From assembly GCF_036504375.1 (NCBI RefSeq), contig NZ_DASXVH010000028.1, forward strand, positions 1-58,572: a stretch of 58,572 bases of DNA, read 5' to 3'. Source of the DNA: Novimethylophilus sp036504375. GTDB lineage: Bacteria > Pseudomonadota > Gammaproteobacteria > Burkholderiales > Methylophilaceae. The notes below the pieces were generated by a model, which worked only from the letters and a program-made list of their open reading frames with translations, ran no database searches and had not been told where the DNA came from. The translations under genes were made by a program, and so were the position numbers. Positions 35,178-44,067 of this stretch are shown here, piece after piece (the stretch's first letter is position 1; every line of letters starts with the position of its first letter).

Positions 35178-35975
35178 GTGTGTAGCTCAAAATACAGGAT
35201 GGCGGGGTTTGCCTTAGCCTTAAGCGCATACAGTGGCGCGGCATTGGCCCAGGCTTCAGAAGCCTTGTGGCCGGTGCTGAAAGAAGTCTTTTTTGCCGGA
35301 AAAACCGTGGAGAAAGCGAATTTCATCAAGCTTGAAGGGCCGGTCCGCGCCGAAAGTGGCGCCCAGGTCCCAATTACGCTGACGGTGGAAAAGCCTCTGC
35401 ATACCGCCGACGCCATTAAAAGAGTGTATATCATCGTCGATGCCAACCCGATCCCGCTGGCGGCTACCTATCATTTCACTGCGCTGAGCGGCAAGGCGCA
35501 AATCGCCACCCGCATTCGCATGGAAACCGATTCGTATGTGCACGCTATCGGCGAAACCGCCGATGGCAGACTGTATATGACTGCGCTGCCCATTCGCGCA
35601 GCCGGCGGCTGCGGCGGTCCGGTCGATGGCGACGAAACGGCCATTCGAGCCGCTGCCGGCAAGATCAAGCTAAACGTCGAACAACCCGTCAAATTCGGTG
35701 AAGCCAATCTTGCCACGCTGATGATCAAACACCCGATGTTTACCGGCTTGCAGCGCGACCTGGTGTCAGGCGGTTATCGCCCGGCGTTTTACATGCAGAA
35801 ACTGGATTTGAGCTATAACGGCAAGCCTGTCATGCACGTCGATTTCGGTGTAGGCACTGCCGAGGACCCTTATATGCGTTTCTTCTATCAGCCGGATGCA
35901 CCCGGCACGCTGGACGTCAAGGCTATCGACAACGAGGGCAAGGAATTCAGCCAGCATATCGATGTCGCGAGCTGA
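35178..35975 (+). CDS. Fused SoxYZ-like carrier, quinoprotein dehydrogenase-associated
   Basis: Periplasmic protein in which a SoxY-like domain (about 30-147) and a SoxZ-like domain (about 165-265) are joined. The SoxY swinging-arm motif GGCGG is present at 143-147 with Cys145, but internal rather than at the C-terminus. It belongs to the family named quinoprotein dehydrogenase-associated SoxYZ-like carrier; no substrate is established. The start is GTG 35178, 9 bases after GGAGG, giving a signal peptide ending ALAQA and 265 residues. No other sox genes are near. Confidence 0.85.
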   Translation: MCSSKYRMAGFALALSAYSGAALAQASEALWPVLKEVFFAGKTVEKANFIKLEGPVRAESGAQVPITLTVEKPLHTADAIKRVYIIVDANPIPLAATYHFTALSGKAQIATRIRMETDSYVHAIGETADGRLYMTALPIRAAGGCGGPVDGDETAIRAAAGKIKLNVEQPVKFGEANLATLMIKHPMFTGLQRDLVSGGYRPAFYMQKLDLSYNGKPVMHVDFGVGTAEDPYMRFFYQPDAPGTLDVKAIDNEGKEFSQHIDVAS

Positions 35976-35991
35976 TTTTTACGCCACACAA

Positions 35992-36024
35992 CGACAAGGG
36001 GCGCTCAGGCGCCCTTGTTATCCC
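35992..36024. terminator. GC-rich hairpin downstream of the SoxYZ-like gene
   Basis: AAGGGGCGC, loop TCAG, GCGCCCTTGTT: a 6-bp core stem with a bulge and a weak T tail. It lies between the convergent SoxYZ-like and cytochrome b561 genes and could end both transcripts. Confidence 0.55.
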
Positions 36025-36040
36025 CGATGAAACTCGGCCG

Positions 36041-36640
36041 TTACTTCAACAACATGCGATCCATGACTTCATCCTTATCAACCACCTTGTGCTTGATAGC
36101 TGCTGCCACATGGAGAGCAATCGCAACCAGCAATATCCAGCCGACAATTTCGTGGCTTTCCTTGAAAATCTCGCGCAGCCCGGCATCATCCAGGCCCGCA
36201 ACCAGCGGCAGGCCAAACCATTTGATGCCATATTTGCTGTAAACCGCAGTCGCCGCTCCCAGCAGGGGTACAGCCACCATCAGCACATACAGCAGCTTAT
36301 GCATAAGCTCGGAAAATTTGATTTCCCAATCCCGCATGCTGGCCGGAAAAGCCGGATAACCTTGTCGGATGCGGATATATACGCGGACCACCAATATCAG
36401 CAGCAAGGTAACACCCAACGATTTGTGCAGATTGAAATAAAACGTGCGGGAAGAAATGGCTTCCACGAATTGCATGGTATAGATGCCGAGATCGAATAAA
36501 TCCAACGATGTAGACTTGGGACCTTTTTGCGGCAATTCGGCCATGTACCAGCCCAAGCCGAACAATGCCAGAATAATCAACGCCGTCAGCCAGTGCAGAA
36601 TGATCGCGGATTTGCTGTATTTTTGTATTGCTTCGCTCAT
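36041..36640 (-). CDS. Cytochrome b561-family di-heme membrane protein
   Basis: Four-helix diheme cytochrome that passes electrons between periplasmic donors and the quinone pool. Heme-ligand histidine candidates are His16 (LHWLTA), His72 (LHKSLG), His114 (LMHKLLY), His163 (ESHEIVGW) and His177 (ALHVAA), in the usual pattern. At 199 residues it is complete. It lies convergent to the SoxYZ-like gene and divergent from the metallohydrolase gene, which suggests a membrane electron partner for that module; this is inference. Confidence 0.88.
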   Translation of the reverse strand: MSEAIQKYSKSAIILHWLTALIILALFGLGWYMAELPQKGPKSTSLDLFDLGIYTMQFVEAISSRTFYFNLHKSLGVTLLLILVVRVYIRIRQGYPAFPASMRDWEIKFSELMHKLLYVLMVAVPLLGAATAVYSKYGIKWFGLPLVAGLDDAGLREIFKESHEIVGWILLVAIALHVAAAIKHKVVDKDEVMDRMLLK

Positions 36641-36872
36641 AAGCTCTACCTAAATTATTAAAGAGATTTTTCAGGGAAATGTGCCACAAGTGGGTTCGAT
36701 TTACGGCATTGTCTGCGGTTTGCAATATACTCTTTTTTATCTGTCGGATGTATCGCGGCTTGGGAGCCAGTAATGTCTGGCAGGCAGAAACTCAACGGTT
36801 ACGCCATGGTCGAACCTAATCTTGTCATGATAACCTTAACCAGATTTTGACCAATCGGTTCTTTCAGCTCCC
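36641..36872. other. Divergent promoter region between cytochrome b561 and metallohydrolase genes
   Basis: This 232-base stretch has no convincing gene. It is AT-richer near 36645-36670 and 36720-36745 and should hold both outward promoters, but I cannot fix a clear -35/-10 pair for either. Confidence 0.4.
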
Positions 36873-37793
36873 ATGCCTAAAAACTTCATGCAGCTATTAT
36901 TTTTATTGCCCCTCCTGCTTTCACCCGTTGCTTGGGCCCAGCCCTTGCCGGTAGAGGAAATCGCTGACGGCGTGTATGTCCATCACGGCATTCATGAAGA
37001 ACTGGACGATGGCTACCACGGAGACATCTGTAATATCGGTTTTATCGTCGGCCGGAAAGGGGTGGCCGTCATTGACAGCGGCGGTACCTACAATATTGGC
37101 CAGCGGCTCAAGGAGGCCATTCGCAAGGTTACCGACCTGCCTATCCTGTATGTGATCAATACGCACGTCCACCCCGACCATATCTTCGGCAATGCGGCAT
37201 TCAAGGCGGATCATCCGATGTATGTCGGCCATGCCAAACTGGCCGAGGCCATGGAACGGCGCGCGGAAACCTACTTGCGCAATAATACGGCCTGGCTGGG
37301 CGCAGCCTTTGCCGGCAGCGAAATCATAAAACCAACCGCAACCGTCGACACCACACTGGAACTCGACCTTGGCGGACGCACGCTTGTACTCACCGCCTGG
37401 CCGCCCGCCCATACCAATACCGATGTTACCGTGCTGGACCGTAATACCGCAACATTATGGACCGGCGATTTGCTTTTCATCGAGCGTACGCCTTCGATGG
37501 ATGGCGACACCCGAAATTGGCTCAAACTGATCCCACAACTCAAGGAAATTCCGGCCAAACAGGCTGTGCCTGGTCATGGGCCGGTTACCGCAAACTGGCG
37601 CGCCGCCATGGATAACGAGAAGCATTATTTCGATATTTTGTTGAGCGATATTCGGGACAGTATCCGGAAGGGCATCTCGATGGAAAGAACCATGAGCACG
37701 GCCGCTGCCAGCGAAAACAGCAAGTGGGTTTTATTCGACACCGTTAATCGCCGCAATGTGAATATTCTCTATCCCCAACTGGAGTGGGAATAA
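36873..37793 (+). CDS. Quinoprotein relay system zinc metallohydrolase (MBL fold)
   Basis: Exported metallo-beta-lactamase-fold hydrolase of the SoxH-related group found beside PQQ dehydrogenases. A signal peptide (about 1-22, ending AWA) is followed by the zinc motif THVHPDH (HxHxDH, residues 98-103), then WPPAHTNTDVTV, WTGDLLFIERTPSMDGD and PGHGPVTANWR, which supply the other His and Asp ligands. Length 306 is normal. It lies about 900 bases from the SoxYZ-like carrier, the expected partner. Its substrate is unknown. Confidence 0.85.
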   Translation: MPKNFMQLLFLLPLLLSPVAWAQPLPVEEIADGVYVHHGIHEELDDGYHGDICNIGFIVGRKGVAVIDSGGTYNIGQRLKEAIRKVTDLPILYVINTHVHPDHIFGNAAFKADHPMYVGHAKLAEAMERRAETYLRNNTAWLGAAFAGSEIIKPTATVDTTLELDLGGRTLVLTAWPPAHTNTDVTVLDRNTATLWTGDLLFIERTPSMDGDTRNWLKLIPQLKEIPAKQAVPGHGPVTANWRAAMDNEKHYFDILLSDIRDSIRKGISMERTMSTAAASENSKWVLFDTVNRRNVNILYPQLEWE

Positions 37794-37860
37794 TCTACAT
37801 TCAGAAGTATTTTTCATTAATTTCATAATGTTAGACGGGTAAAAGCGACATTTTATTTGC

Positions 37861-37869
37861 TGCTATAAT
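37861..37869 (+). promoter_or_regulatory. Extended -10 promoter of the TonB-like gene
   Basis: TGCTATAAT: a consensus TATAAT (37864-37869) with the TG of an extended -10. No good -35 is seen at 16-18 bases, as is usual for this class. A transcript would start about 24 bases before the ATG at 37900. Confidence 0.55.
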
Positions 37870-37899
37870 CCGTTCCTTTTGCTCGCTCATCGCATACCC

Positions 37900-38637
37900 A
37901 TGGCACCACGCTCAGAAACCCGTCAACATGGCCGCGTGAATGTCATGCTCATGGCTGCGCTGTTGTTCTCGCTGGGTTTGCATATGGTAGTGCTTGCCGT
38001 GCTTCCCGGAATGCCGACAGACCAGAATAAAACTCCTGTTCAGCTATCCGTGGAATTGCAACCTCCACCCAACCCGCTGCCGCCACTCGAACCACCGAAA
38101 CCACCGGAGTCCGAAAAACCCAGGCAGCCTCCCAAAAAACCGCTGCCGCAGCCAAAACCCAAGCCATTCCCTGCCCCGCTACCGCACGCGGAAACGCCAC
38201 CGACGCTGGTACATGCGCCCGAGCCGCAACCTGCGCCGCCGGTCAGCAGCGCCGCGCCTCCGTCCGTGACACCGCCGCCAACGTTTAGTGCGCCTCCGCT
38301 GCCGGAGCCTCCCAAACCCAGAGGACCTTCGGAACAGGAAATTGAAAATGCGCGCGGCAATTACGGCAATTTGCTGTCACGCGAATTTGCCAAGCATAAG
38401 CAATATCCGCGTATCGCCCAGATACGCGGCTGGCAGGGGAGCGTCAAGGTCGAACTGCACATCGATGCCAACGGCGGCATCACTTCGATAAATATCAGTG
38501 AATCCAGCGGCTTTGAAGTACTGGACAAACAGGCGCTCGAAATGGTGCGTAAGACATTGCCGCTGCCACAGTCGCCGGAGGCGTTGCGCGATCGGCAGTT
38601 CACCATTATCGTGCCGATAGCGTTTCGCCTCGAATAA
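37900..38637 (+). CDS. TonB-family energy transducer
   Basis: Inner-membrane protein that couples the proton gradient to TonB-dependent receptors. One N-terminal helix (about 16-37, MLMAALLFSLGLHMVVLAVL with the conserved His in SLGLH) is followed by a long Pro/Lys-rich spacer (about 50-140) and a C-terminal TonB domain with YPRIAQIRGWQGSVKVELHI and ESSGFEVLDKQALEMVRKTL. The start ATG 37900 gives 245 residues. No exbB or exbD is adjacent. It may serve the receptor at 29546, which is inference. Confidence 0.85.
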   Translation: MAPRSETRQHGRVNVMLMAALLFSLGLHMVVLAVLPGMPTDQNKTPVQLSVELQPPPNPLPPLEPPKPPESEKPRQPPKKPLPQPKPKPFPAPLPHAETPPTLVHAPEPQPAPPVSSAAPPSVTPPPTFSAPPLPEPPKPRGPSEQEIENARGNYGNLLSREFAKHKQYPRIAQIRGWQGSVKVELHIDANGGITSINISESSGFEVLDKQALEMVRKTLPLPQSPEALRDRQFTIIVPIAFRLE

Positions 38638-38644
38638 CTCTCAT

Positions 38645-38925
38645 GCAGCAGGGCTGCAGGCGCGCGGTGATCTCTATCGCCAGATGAAGGAACTGTTCGA
38701 TGCCCAGTTTCTCGCCGATCCACAGGCTTAGGCCGAATACGATGAATTTACGCTACGCATAGAAGAGCATTTTCGCCAGCTCGAATCTCTTGCCGAAGGG
38801 CGCAACGGAGCTGGCTACGCTGGAAGCAAGGTCTGCAAAACGCACGGCGGCAGGATCAGTTTCAGCGCACAAACCGGCGGCGGAACGCAGGCAATGCTCC
38901 TAGCCAACCACATCGCAACAGCAAA
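38645..38925 (+). pseudogene. Possible decayed coding remnant
   Basis: One frame reads as protein-like sequence, RQMKELFDAQFLADPQA, then a TAG, then AEYDEFTLRIEEHFRQLESL and further residues up to HGGRISFSAQTGGG. There is no start codon with a ribosome binding site, and the TAG interrupts the frame. The charged, helical composition looks like former coding sequence, perhaps a small regulatory or DnaK-suppressor-like protein, but I cannot name a family. It fills the gap between the TonB-like gene and thpR. Confidence 0.35.
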
Positions 38926-39522
38926 TTACGCCAGCGGCCAGCGGCCGAGTATCCGATAATGCACCTGTTCCATTTCTGTCACCGACTGCACTAGAACAAA
39001 CTCATACACTGGCCATAACATCGGCGCTATCGGCTGCGCCTGAGGCGTATGCGCCATTTTGCGCAGCAATGTGACATGTGGCGTAAATGAACGCTGATCG
39101 AAATGAAAGCCGGCCTCAGCCACGCACGACCGCAGGCGCAGGACCAGCGCAGACAAGGCATCCGCTGTAGAGGTGGGGGCCGCATATCCGATCGCGTTGT
39201 GCCGCCAGCCGGCAAATTGTTCCAGTGTCAGGCTGAATGCGGAACCATGCACGGCGGCTACGGCGGATTTCAGCTGAAGCAGGCGCCCAGCAGAAATATC
39301 TCCAAGAAACAGCAAGGTAAGATGGAGGGACTCCGCACGCATTACCCGGCCGCCGCATTGCGTTTGATAGTGCCTGGCCAGCCCATGCAACGCACCGCTT
39401 ATCGGAGAATCCGGCCATAACGCAAAAAATAGGCGCAGTTTCTCCTTGTCTGGCTGTTCGCTCTTGCCTTGCTCACGGTTTTTCACAACAATGACGACAT
39501 TCGCTTTAATATTGGTACACAA
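38926..39522 (-). CDS. thpR: RNA 2',3'-cyclic phosphodiesterase ThpR (2H family)
   Basis: 2H-phosphoesterase that opens 2',3'-cyclic phosphates at RNA ends; formerly called LigT. Both HxTx motifs are present: SLHLTLLFLGD and TPHVTLLRK. LRLFFALWPD is the conserved first strand. The frame extends to a TTG at 39522, giving 198 residues; GTG at 39486 (186 residues) is an equally good start, and the longer form would overlap the divergent bcp gene by one base. Confidence 0.9.
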   Translation of the reverse strand: MCTNIKANVVIVVKNREQGKSEQPDKEKLRLFFALWPDSPISGALHGLARHYQTQCGGRVMRAESLHLTLLFLGDISAGRLLQLKSAVAAVHGSAFSLTLEQFAGWRHNAIGYAAPTSTADALSALVLRLRSCVAEAGFHFDQRSFTPHVTLLRKMAHTPQAQPIAPMLWPVYEFVLVQSVTEMEQVHYRILGRWPLA

Positions 39523-39977
39523 TGCTAAACCAGTCCGTACCGGATTTCGAGCTTCCTGCCACCGGAGGCGTTCAATTCCGGCTTTCCCAGTGCAAAGGCA
39601 AACTGGTCGTCATTTACTTTTATCCCAAGGACTCCACGCCTGGCTGCACCACGGAAGGGCAACAGTTCCGCGATCTCTATCCGGAGTTTCGAGCCGTTGG
39701 CGCAGAGATATTCGGCATATCGCGCGACAGCTTAAAATCTCATGAAAACTTCAAGGCCAAGCTAAGCCTGCCCTTCGCATTGTTGAGCGACACGGCGGAA
39801 TCGGCCTGTACGCTGTTCGGCGTTATGAAGATGAAAAACATGTACGGTAGACAAGTGCGAGGCATCGAACGCAGCACTTTCGTCCTCGACGCACAAGGCG
39901 TACTGCGGTACGAGTGGCGCGGCGTCAAGGTCGACGACCATGCGCAACAAGTATTGGATTTTATTAAAACGCTCTGA
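39522..39977 (+). CDS. bcp: Thiol peroxidase Bcp (PrxQ-type peroxiredoxin)
   Basis: Peroxiredoxin that reduces hydrogen peroxide and organic hydroperoxides. The peroxidatic cysteine lies in YPKDSTPGCTTEGQQF; the usual PrxQ resolving Cys five residues later is missing here (TTEGQ), so a distant Cys (ESACTLFG) or an external thiol may resolve it. Length 151 is normal. It is divergent from thpR with almost no gap. Confidence 0.93.
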   Translation: MLNQSVPDFELPATGGVQFRLSQCKGKLVVIYFYPKDSTPGCTTEGQQFRDLYPEFRAVGAEIFGISRDSLKSHENFKAKLSLPFALLSDTAESACTLFGVMKMKNMYGRQVRGIERSTFVLDAQGVLRYEWRGVKVDDHAQQVLDFIKTL

Positions 39978-40058
39978 ATCATTGCAACTCAGAAATTATC
40001 AAAAGCACAGTGTACTCATCATCTTTGACCTTCGTGACACAATAAAGGATAGCCTCGC

Positions 40059-41459
40059 ATGACCAAAAAACGCGGCACCCACTCCAAGCTGTTCGTCCTC
40101 GACACCAACGTACTGATGCACGACCCTTCCAGCCTGTTCCGCTTTGAAGAACATGATGTCTATCTGCCGATGGTGACGCTGGAAGAATTGGACAACAACA
40201 AAAAAGGCATGACGGAAGTTGCACGCAATGCCCGCCAGGCCAGTCGTTTTATTGAAGAAATCATCGGGTCAACGCTCGACAGCCTGGAAGATGGCTGCCC
40301 GCTTTCCAAAAACGGCAATAACTTCAGTAGCGGTCGGTTATTTCTGCAAACCCGTGCCGTCGTCACCGTCGAGCTCCCGATGCTGGCCGGCAGCAAGGCC
40401 GACAATCAGATACTGGGGGTGGTTGCGGACCAGCAGAAGAAATTTCCGGAACGCCAGGTGATCCTGGTCAGCAAGGACATCAACATCCGCATCAAAGCCC
40501 GTGCAATGGGTATCGCGGCACAGGATTACTTCAACGACAAGGTACTTGAAGATACCGAATTGTTGTATACCGGCACCACGGAGCTGCCTGCGGATTTCTG
40601 GGACAAGCACAGCAAGAACATGGAATCCTGGCAGGAAGCCGGGCGTATGTTTTATCGGGTAACCGGGCCGTTATGTTCTTCGTTGCTGGTCAACCAGTTT
40701 GTTTATTATGACTTCGAAACCCCGATGCATGCCATCGTGCGCGGACAGGAAGGCAATAGCGCCGCGCTCGAAGTACTCAAGGATTACACCCAGCCCAAAC
40801 ATAACGTCTGGGGCATCACCGCACGCAACCGCGAGCAGAATTTCGCATTGAATCTGCTGATGGATCCGGAGATCGATTTCATCACGCTTCTCGGCCAGGC
40901 CGGCACCGGCAAAACACTGCTGACATTGGCTTCCGCGCTGACCCAGACGCTGGACAAAAAAATCTACAGCGAAATCATCATGACGCGGGTAACCGTTCCG
41001 GTTGGCGAGGATATCGGTTTCCTGCCGGGGACCGAAGAGGAAAAAATGACGCCGTGGATGGGTGCGCTGGAAGACAACCTGGACGTACTCAACAAAACCG
41101 ACGACGAAGCCGGCGACTGGGGGCGCGCCGCCACCCAGGATCTCATCCGCACCCGCATCAAGGTGAAGTCGATGAACTTCATGCGCGGACGCACCTTTCT
41201 GCATAAATTCCTGATTATCGACGAGGCGCAGAACCTCACGCCCAAGCAGATGAAAACACTGATCACCCGCGCCGGCCCCGGCACAAAGGTGGTCTGTCTC
41301 GGCAACATCGCTCAGATCGACACCCCATATCTGACCGAGGGCAGTTCGGGCCTGACCTACGTGGTGGATCGCTTTAAAGGCTGGTCGCACAGCGGCCATA
41401 TCACGCTGATGCGTGGAGAACGTTCGCGTCTGGCAGATTTTGCGGCCGAGACCCTGTAA
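40059..41459 (+). CDS. PIN-domain PhoH-family ATPase
   Basis: Protein with an N-terminal PIN ribonuclease-like domain (about 8-150, starting FVLDTNVLMHDPSSLFRF and KGMTEVARNARQA) and a C-terminal PhoH ATPase/helicase domain (about 245-460). Walker A is LGQAGTGKTLLTLASAL; the Walker B is FLIIDEAQNLTPKQMKTLI. At 466 residues it matches the YlaK/PhoH2-like group. Proposed to act on RNA; no operon partner is seen. Confidence 0.93.
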   Translation: MTKKRGTHSKLFVLDTNVLMHDPSSLFRFEEHDVYLPMVTLEELDNNKKGMTEVARNARQASRFIEEIIGSTLDSLEDGCPLSKNGNNFSSGRLFLQTRAVVTVELPMLAGSKADNQILGVVADQQKKFPERQVILVSKDINIRIKARAMGIAAQDYFNDKVLEDTELLYTGTTELPADFWDKHSKNMESWQEAGRMFYRVTGPLCSSLLVNQFVYYDFETPMHAIVRGQEGNSAALEVLKDYTQPKHNVWGITARNREQNFALNLLMDPEIDFITLLGQAGTGKTLLTLASALTQTLDKKIYSEIIMTRVTVPVGEDIGFLPGTEEEKMTPWMGALEDNLDVLNKTDDEAGDWGRAATQDLIRTRIKVKSMNFMRGRTFLHKFLIIDEAQNLTPKQMKTLITRAGPGTKVVCLGNIAQIDTPYLTEGSSGLTYVVDRFKGWSHSGHITLMRGERSRLADFAAETL

Positions 41460-41484
41460 ACTCCTATATCATATAAAACATAAC

Positions 41485-41517
41485 AACCACGGCGGCGCGT
41501 TTCGGCCTGCCGTGGTT
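41485..41517 (+). terminator. Hairpin between the PhoH-family gene and lplT
   Basis: AACCACGGC ... GCCGTGGTT forms a 9-bp perfect stem around a 15-base loop; a short AT-rich tail (AATTATT) follows. It lies 26 bases after the PhoH stop and 9 bases before the lplT start, so it may be a terminator or an attenuator. Confidence 0.55.
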
Positions 41518-41525
41518 AATTATTC

Positions 41526-42701
41526 ATGAATCCAGGCTTTTATCTCATTCTTGCGGCACAGTTTCTGTCCGCCCTCGCCGACAATGCCTTGCTGTTTGCA
41601 GCCATCGCGTTGCTCAAGGAGCTTTCCGCACCCGATTGGCATACCCCGCTGCTGCAAGAATTTTTCATTATTTCCTATATCCTGCTAGCGCCCTTCGTCG
41701 GTCCGTTCGCCGATGCCCTACCCAAAGGCCGGGTAATGTTCATCTCCAACGCAATCAAATTCGGTGGCTGCCTGGCGATGTGGATGGGAATGCCCCCGCT
41801 TTATTCCTATGGCATTGTCGGCATAGGCGCGGCAGCTTATTCACCAGCCAAATACGGGATTCTGACGGAATATCTACCGCAGCATTTGCTGGTCAAAGCC
41901 AACGGCTGGATGGAAGGCACGACGGTGGCAGCGATCATTTTGGGAGCCATCGTCGGCGGCATGCTCGCCACCATCAGCCCACACCTCGCTCTTGCCGTCA
42001 TTACCGGCCTCTATCTGCTGGCGGCCGGTTTCAACCTGCGCATTCCACATGTGCCTATCGACCATCGTATGCCCAAGAGAAATCCGTTATATGCGCTACA
42101 TGATTTCTGGCATTCTTTCACCGCGCTTTGGCGCGATCCTCAAGGGCAGGTTTCGCTCGCGGTTACGACCTTATTCTGGGGTGCTGGCGCCACCATGCGC
42201 CTTGTGGTCATTGCCTGGGCTGCAGCCGCTCTCAATCTAGGTTTGGACCGTGCGACACAACTGACCGCAACCGTCGCGCTCGGTATCGCTTTCGGTTCGG
42301 TATTCGCGGCACGTTACGTCAAGCTGCACGAATCAGCCAAGGTATTGCCAGCCGGCATCGCGATGGGCATCCTGGTTGCCGCCATGGCAGTGATACATGA
42401 TTGGCGGCTCGCCAGTTTTCTGCTGTTTCTGATCGGAGTGCTTTCAGGCTATTTTGTCGTGCCACTCAATGCCTTATTGCAACACCGCGGCCACATTCTG
42501 ATCGGTGCCGGACACTCCATTGCGGTACAGAACTTCAATGAAAATCTGGGGATCCTGCTGATGATCGCCGCCTACACCATGATGGTGAAGGCAGCCCTTC
42601 CAATCAACTGGATAGTGTTGATTTTCGGCGGATTTGTCAGCCTCAGCATGACGATGATTTATCAGCGCTACCGCCGGCAATCCAGAAACTCACAACAATA
42701 A
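41526..42701 (+). CDS. lplT: LplT-like lysophospholipid transporter (MFS)
   Basis: Major facilitator that flips lysophospholipids inward for re-acylation. The N-terminus NPGFYLILAAQFLSALADNA and the segments FVGPFADALPKGRVMF and AAAYSPAKYGILTEYLP are typical of LplT. About 12 helices fit the 391 residues. In E. coli it pairs with the acyltransferase Aas, which is not present here. The nearby mla operon serves related membrane-lipid upkeep. Confidence 0.9.
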   Translation: MNPGFYLILAAQFLSALADNALLFAAIALLKELSAPDWHTPLLQEFFIISYILLAPFVGPFADALPKGRVMFISNAIKFGGCLAMWMGMPPLYSYGIVGIGAAAYSPAKYGILTEYLPQHLLVKANGWMEGTTVAAIILGAIVGGMLATISPHLALAVITGLYLLAAGFNLRIPHVPIDHRMPKRNPLYALHDFWHSFTALWRDPQGQVSLAVTTLFWGAGATMRLVVIAWAAAALNLGLDRATQLTATVALGIAFGSVFAARYVKLHESAKVLPAGIAMGILVAAMAVIHDWRLASFLLFLIGVLSGYFVVPLNALLQHRGHILIGAGHSIAVQNFNENLGILLMIAAYTMMVKAALPINWIVLIFGGFVSLSMTMIYQRYRRQSRNSQQ

Positions 42702-42702
42702 A

Positions 42703-44043
42703 TCAATGCAGCTTGACGCGCGGTTGGGTGCGACGCGTGATCATGCGCGCCAATGTGTCGAGAAATACCTTGCTGAAACCGTGTAACGCGTACAAATGCA
42801 TTTTATAAAGTGAGCGATACATCAGTCCGGCTATCGTCCCCTGAATGAACAGTGCTCCACCAGTCAGGCTGCCCATCAGGTTGCCGACAGTTGTGTATTT
42901 GCCCAGATTCACCAGCGATCCGAAATCGCGGTACTTGTATTCCGGCAAGGGTCTGCCTTTGAGCCTGTGGTTGATAGTCTTTACCAGCATCGAAGCCTGC
43001 TGGTGCGCTGCCTGGGCCCGTGGCGGCACCAATGCGTTCCCCGCCTTGCCAGGCAATGGGCAAGCAGCGCAATCGCCCAGCGCGAAGATATTGCCGTCTC
43101 TGGTGGTTTGCAGCGTAGGCTCAACCACCAGTTGATTCGCCCAGTTTGTTTCGAGGCCATCCAGATCTTTCAGGAAATCCGGCGCCTTGATGCCCGCTGC
43201 CCATACAATCAGCTGCGCCGGAACAATTCGCCCGCTTTGCGTATGGACTCCCTTCTCGTCTACTTTGGTCACGCGCTCCCCCAACTCCAACGATACGTTC
43301 AACTTGCCCAACTGGCGCTGCACTTCCAGCGACAGCTCTTCCGGCAATGCGGATAAAACGCGCGGGGCCGCCTCAACGATACTCAACTTCACGTCACGAT
43401 CAGGCTCAATGCGGTCGAGGCCATAAGCCGCGAGCTCACGGGTGGTATTATGCAATTCGGCCGCAAGCTCCACCCCGGTTGCACCAGCACCGATGATCGC
43501 CACATTCAGCTGGGCTACCGGCATTCCCGTTTCCTGAACTTGGGCTCGTATACAGGCGTTGATCAGCCGTTTATGAAACATCACGGCCTCGGCCTGAGTA
43601 TCCAGGGAAATGCAATGCTCTTTCACGCCCGGCACACCGAAATCATTCGACACGCTGCCTAACGCCATTATCAGGGTGTCATATCGCATCGTGCGGCGCG
43701 GAATCAATATCTCGCCATCATCATCGTAGGTGGGCGCGAGGTAGAGCTCGCGCATATTCCGGTTCAACCCCTCCATCGCCCCCAGCCTGAAGTTGAAATG
43801 ATGCCAGCGCGCCTGCGCCATATATTCAATTTCATGCTCATCCAGATCCATACTGCCCGCAGCCACTTCATGCAGCAAAGGCTTCCACAAATGGGTAGCT
43901 GACATATCCACCAGCGTGATGATCGCCCTTTCGCGTTTGCCCAAGGTGTCACCCAGGCGGGTGGCAAGCTCCAGCCCTCCTGCGCCCCCTCCTACGATTA
44001 CGACATGATGGGATGGGCCCGATATCGGATGCGTTGATGCCAT
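42703..44043 (-). CDS. ndh: Type II NADH dehydrogenase (NDH-2)
   Basis: Single-subunit flavoprotein that passes electrons from NADH to quinone without pumping protons. FAD-binding VIVGGGAGGLELATRLG is at the N-terminus and the NADH-binding AIIGAGATGVELAAELHN near residue 165. FALGDCAACPLPGK is the FAD-contacting strand, and the C-terminal YRSLYKMHLYALHGFSK is the membrane-associating helix. The 446 residues are normal. It follows the lipoprotein cytochrome c gene by 24 bases, so it may be transcribed with the xox genes. Confidence 0.93.
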   Translation of the reverse strand: MASTHPISGPSHHVVIVGGGAGGLELATRLGDTLGKRERAIITLVDMSATHLWKPLLHEVAAGSMDLDEHEIEYMAQARWHHFNFRLGAMEGLNRNMRELYLAPTYDDDGEILIPRRTMRYDTLIMALGSVSNDFGVPGVKEHCISLDTQAEAVMFHKRLINACIRAQVQETGMPVAQLNVAIIGAGATGVELAAELHNTTRELAAYGLDRIEPDRDVKLSIVEAAPRVLSALPEELSLEVQRQLGKLNVSLELGERVTKVDEKGVHTQSGRIVPAQLIVWAAGIKAPDFLKDLDGLETNWANQLVVEPTLQTTRDGNIFALGDCAACPLPGKAGNALVPPRAQAAHQQASMLVKTINHRLKGRPLPEYKYRDFGSLVNLGKYTTVGNLMGSLTGGALFIQGTIAGLMYRSLYKMHLYALHGFSKVFLDTLARMITRRTQPRVKLH

Positions 44044-44067
44044 TAATGTTCCGTCCTGGTTTTTTTA

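Noticed and set aside
36680..36730. tRNA-like GGGTTCGATTT segment
   Set aside because: No acceptor, D or anticodon arms can be paired around it.
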